Source: Rhynchonema sp. JSB1_4 (lineage: Eukaryota > Nematoda > Chromadorea > Monhysterida > Xyalidae). From it: DNA of 64,000 bases. The stretch covers positions 26,395 to 90,394 of the forward strand of contig JASAMV010001846.1 in assembly GCA_030248065.1 (NCBI GenBank), written 5' to 3'. Every line of letters starts with the position of its first letter. Position 1 is the stretch's first letter. Positions 63,901-64,000 of this stretch are shown here, one piece after another. The notes below the pieces were generated by a model that had not been told where the DNA came from, did no database searches, and saw nothing but the letters and a program-made list of their open reading frames with translations. The position numbers and the translations under genes were made by a program.

Positions 63901-64000
63901 CACTACCCGACGACTCTTTGCTCTCCGGCCGGTGCAGAATGCGCATCTCGCCCACATCGTGATGGGGTTCGTTCGTGTGTCGGCCTTTGCCTCCTTGTTT
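48980..64000 (-). CDS. Large RG/Gln/Asn-rich protein, PRRC2 (BAT2/nocte)-like, 3' part (29 exons, 1777 aa in window)
   Basis: Exons in coding order: 63885-64000 (continues beyond the window), 63725-63822, 63122-63271, 62959-63063, 62451-62722, 61947-62106, 61600-61710, 61109-61360, 60703-60831, 60499-60625, 59418-59654, 58883-59161, 58698-58807, 58486-58619, 58176-58230, 57544-57704, 56753-56977, 56066-56251, 55730-55979, 55265-55435, 54620-54898, 53620-53835, 52796-53037, 52072-52247, 51255-51426, 50851-50988, 50213-50447, 49423-49721, 48980-49228. All phases agree. The order is: charged Ser-rich part, polyGln, RGG/YGG-rich block, polyAsn, acidic EEWETASESSDV (about residue 566), DDFQEVVSRKEKRLRKEQQ (about 730), then long Gln/Pro/Thr/Gly-rich sequence. 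The WETASESSD and FQEV..KK-type motifs recall PRRC2 proteins, which are RNA-associated and linked to translation and stress granules; this is memory-based. The exon ending at 58176 could instead end at 58131. Confidence 0.7.
50075..50209. mobile_element. GTCAAATCAT-ended MITE, copy 1
   Basis: Inverted ends TCGTCAAATCATCTCGTC and GACGAGATGATTTGA, followed inward by AAAGTCGTCGAACAC and GTGTTCGACGACTTT. It abuts the splice donor of the exon ending at 50213. Related copies are at about 52631-52748, 54423-54530 and 57350-57480, all in introns of the same gene. Confidence 0.8.
52631..52748. mobile_element. GTCAAATCAT-ended MITE, copy 2
   Basis: Starts CATCGTCAAATCATGTCGTC and ends GACGACATGATTTGACGAC. 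Diverged in the middle from copies 1 and 4 (GGGGCTCACGTATTATTG), shared there with copy 3. Confidence 0.75.
54423..54530. mobile_element. GTCAAATCAT-ended MITE, copy 3, decayed
   Basis: Left end GCGTCAAATCAGGTCGTC, middle GTTGGGGCTCATGTATTATTG as in copy 2. The right end has decayed (GACGAACTGATCTGTGACGAC). Confidence 0.6.
57350..57480. mobile_element. GTCAAATCAT-ended MITE, copy 4
   Basis: Very similar to copy 1: CGTCAAATCATCTCGTCAAC, AAAGTCGTCGAACACATG, TGTTCGACGACTTTAT, GATGATTTGACCACATTACT. Lies in the intron between the exons 57544-57704 and 56753-56977. Confidence 0.8.
59222..59310. repeat. Dispersed ~80-bp repeat, copy A
   Basis: The segment CATCAGTTATTCGTGGGTGA through GACAGTCGGTCTAATGCG is nearly identical to 63583-63660, about 4.4 kb away in another intron of the same gene. 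Confidence 0.85.
59832..60390. repeat. Two-copy tandem repeat of about 274 bp in an intron
   Basis: Unit 1 starts at about 59832 and unit 2 at about 60107; a third partial unit starts at about 60379. Each begins CCGGAGGGGAACAGGCGGTA and includes a G-run (GGGGTAAGGGGGGGGGAGAT) and a TTTAGGC/GCCTAAA palindromic part. The copies are almost identical. Open frames within (59559-60020, 59977-60285) repeat because of the duplication and are not genes. Confidence 0.9.
61440..61535. repeat. Dispersed ~90-bp repeat, copy A
   Basis: CATTGTCAGAGTTAAAAAGC through CATCACTCAATGC recurs at 62193-62285 with few changes. Both copies lie in introns flanking the exons 61600-61710 and 61947-62106. Confidence 0.85.
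62193..62285. repeat. Dispersed ~90-bp repeat, copy B
   Basis: Second copy of the block at 61440-61535, same orientation. Confidence 0.85.
63583..63660. repeat. Dispersed ~80-bp repeat, copy B
   Basis: Second copy of the block at 59222-59310, same orientation. Confidence 0.85.

Overview
The window is nuclear DNA of an animal, most likely an invertebrate. Its genes are split by many GT-AG introns, and it carries a nuclear gene for mitochondrial complex I, secreted trypsin-like proteases, sushi-domain membrane proteins and abundant DNA transposon debris. The species cannot be named from sequence alone. All gene models below were assembled by hand from reading frame, splice sites and intron phase; every junction listed keeps phase.

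Layout. 1-8 kb is repeat-rich: nested hAT-like elements with perfect 8-bp target duplications (2998-4399 containing 3262-3979), a TTAA-flanked foldback (947-1995), a tRNA-like relic, an element filled with GCGAAGAG arrays (4808-5673), and minisatellites around 6.7-7.9 kb. 8-18 kb holds no gene I can support, only another hAT-like element (14216-14976). 18.1-22.8 kb (+) is a five-exon single-pass membrane protein of unknown function. 23.3-25.8 kb (+) is a RING / zinc-ribbon / coiled-coil (TRIM-like) protein. 27.1-28.5 kb holds two more elements and a possible reverse-transcriptase tail. 29.2-35.1 kb (+) is a tandem duplication of a sushi-domain membrane-protein gene with its TATA promoter; the second copy has lost a sushi and an EGF-like module, while its last exon is identical to that of the first. 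35.5-43.6 kb (-) holds two paralogous trypsin-like proteases with long low-complexity N-terminal regions; the first intron of one contains a hAT element with intact target duplication. 45.4-47.4 kb (-) is NDUFV2, the 24-kDa subunit of complex I. 49.0-64.0 kb (-) is the 3' part (29 exons, 1777 residues) of a large RG/Q/N-rich protein that resembles PRRC2 (BAT2/nocte); its 5' end lies outside the window.

The genes do not form one pathway. Clear local relationships are the two tandem duplicates (sushi pair, protease pair). The most unexpected signal is a short word, TGAAACATC, present 22 times on either strand in introns, exons and spacers alike, about forty times more often than chance, against a background of many other short dispersed repeat families.
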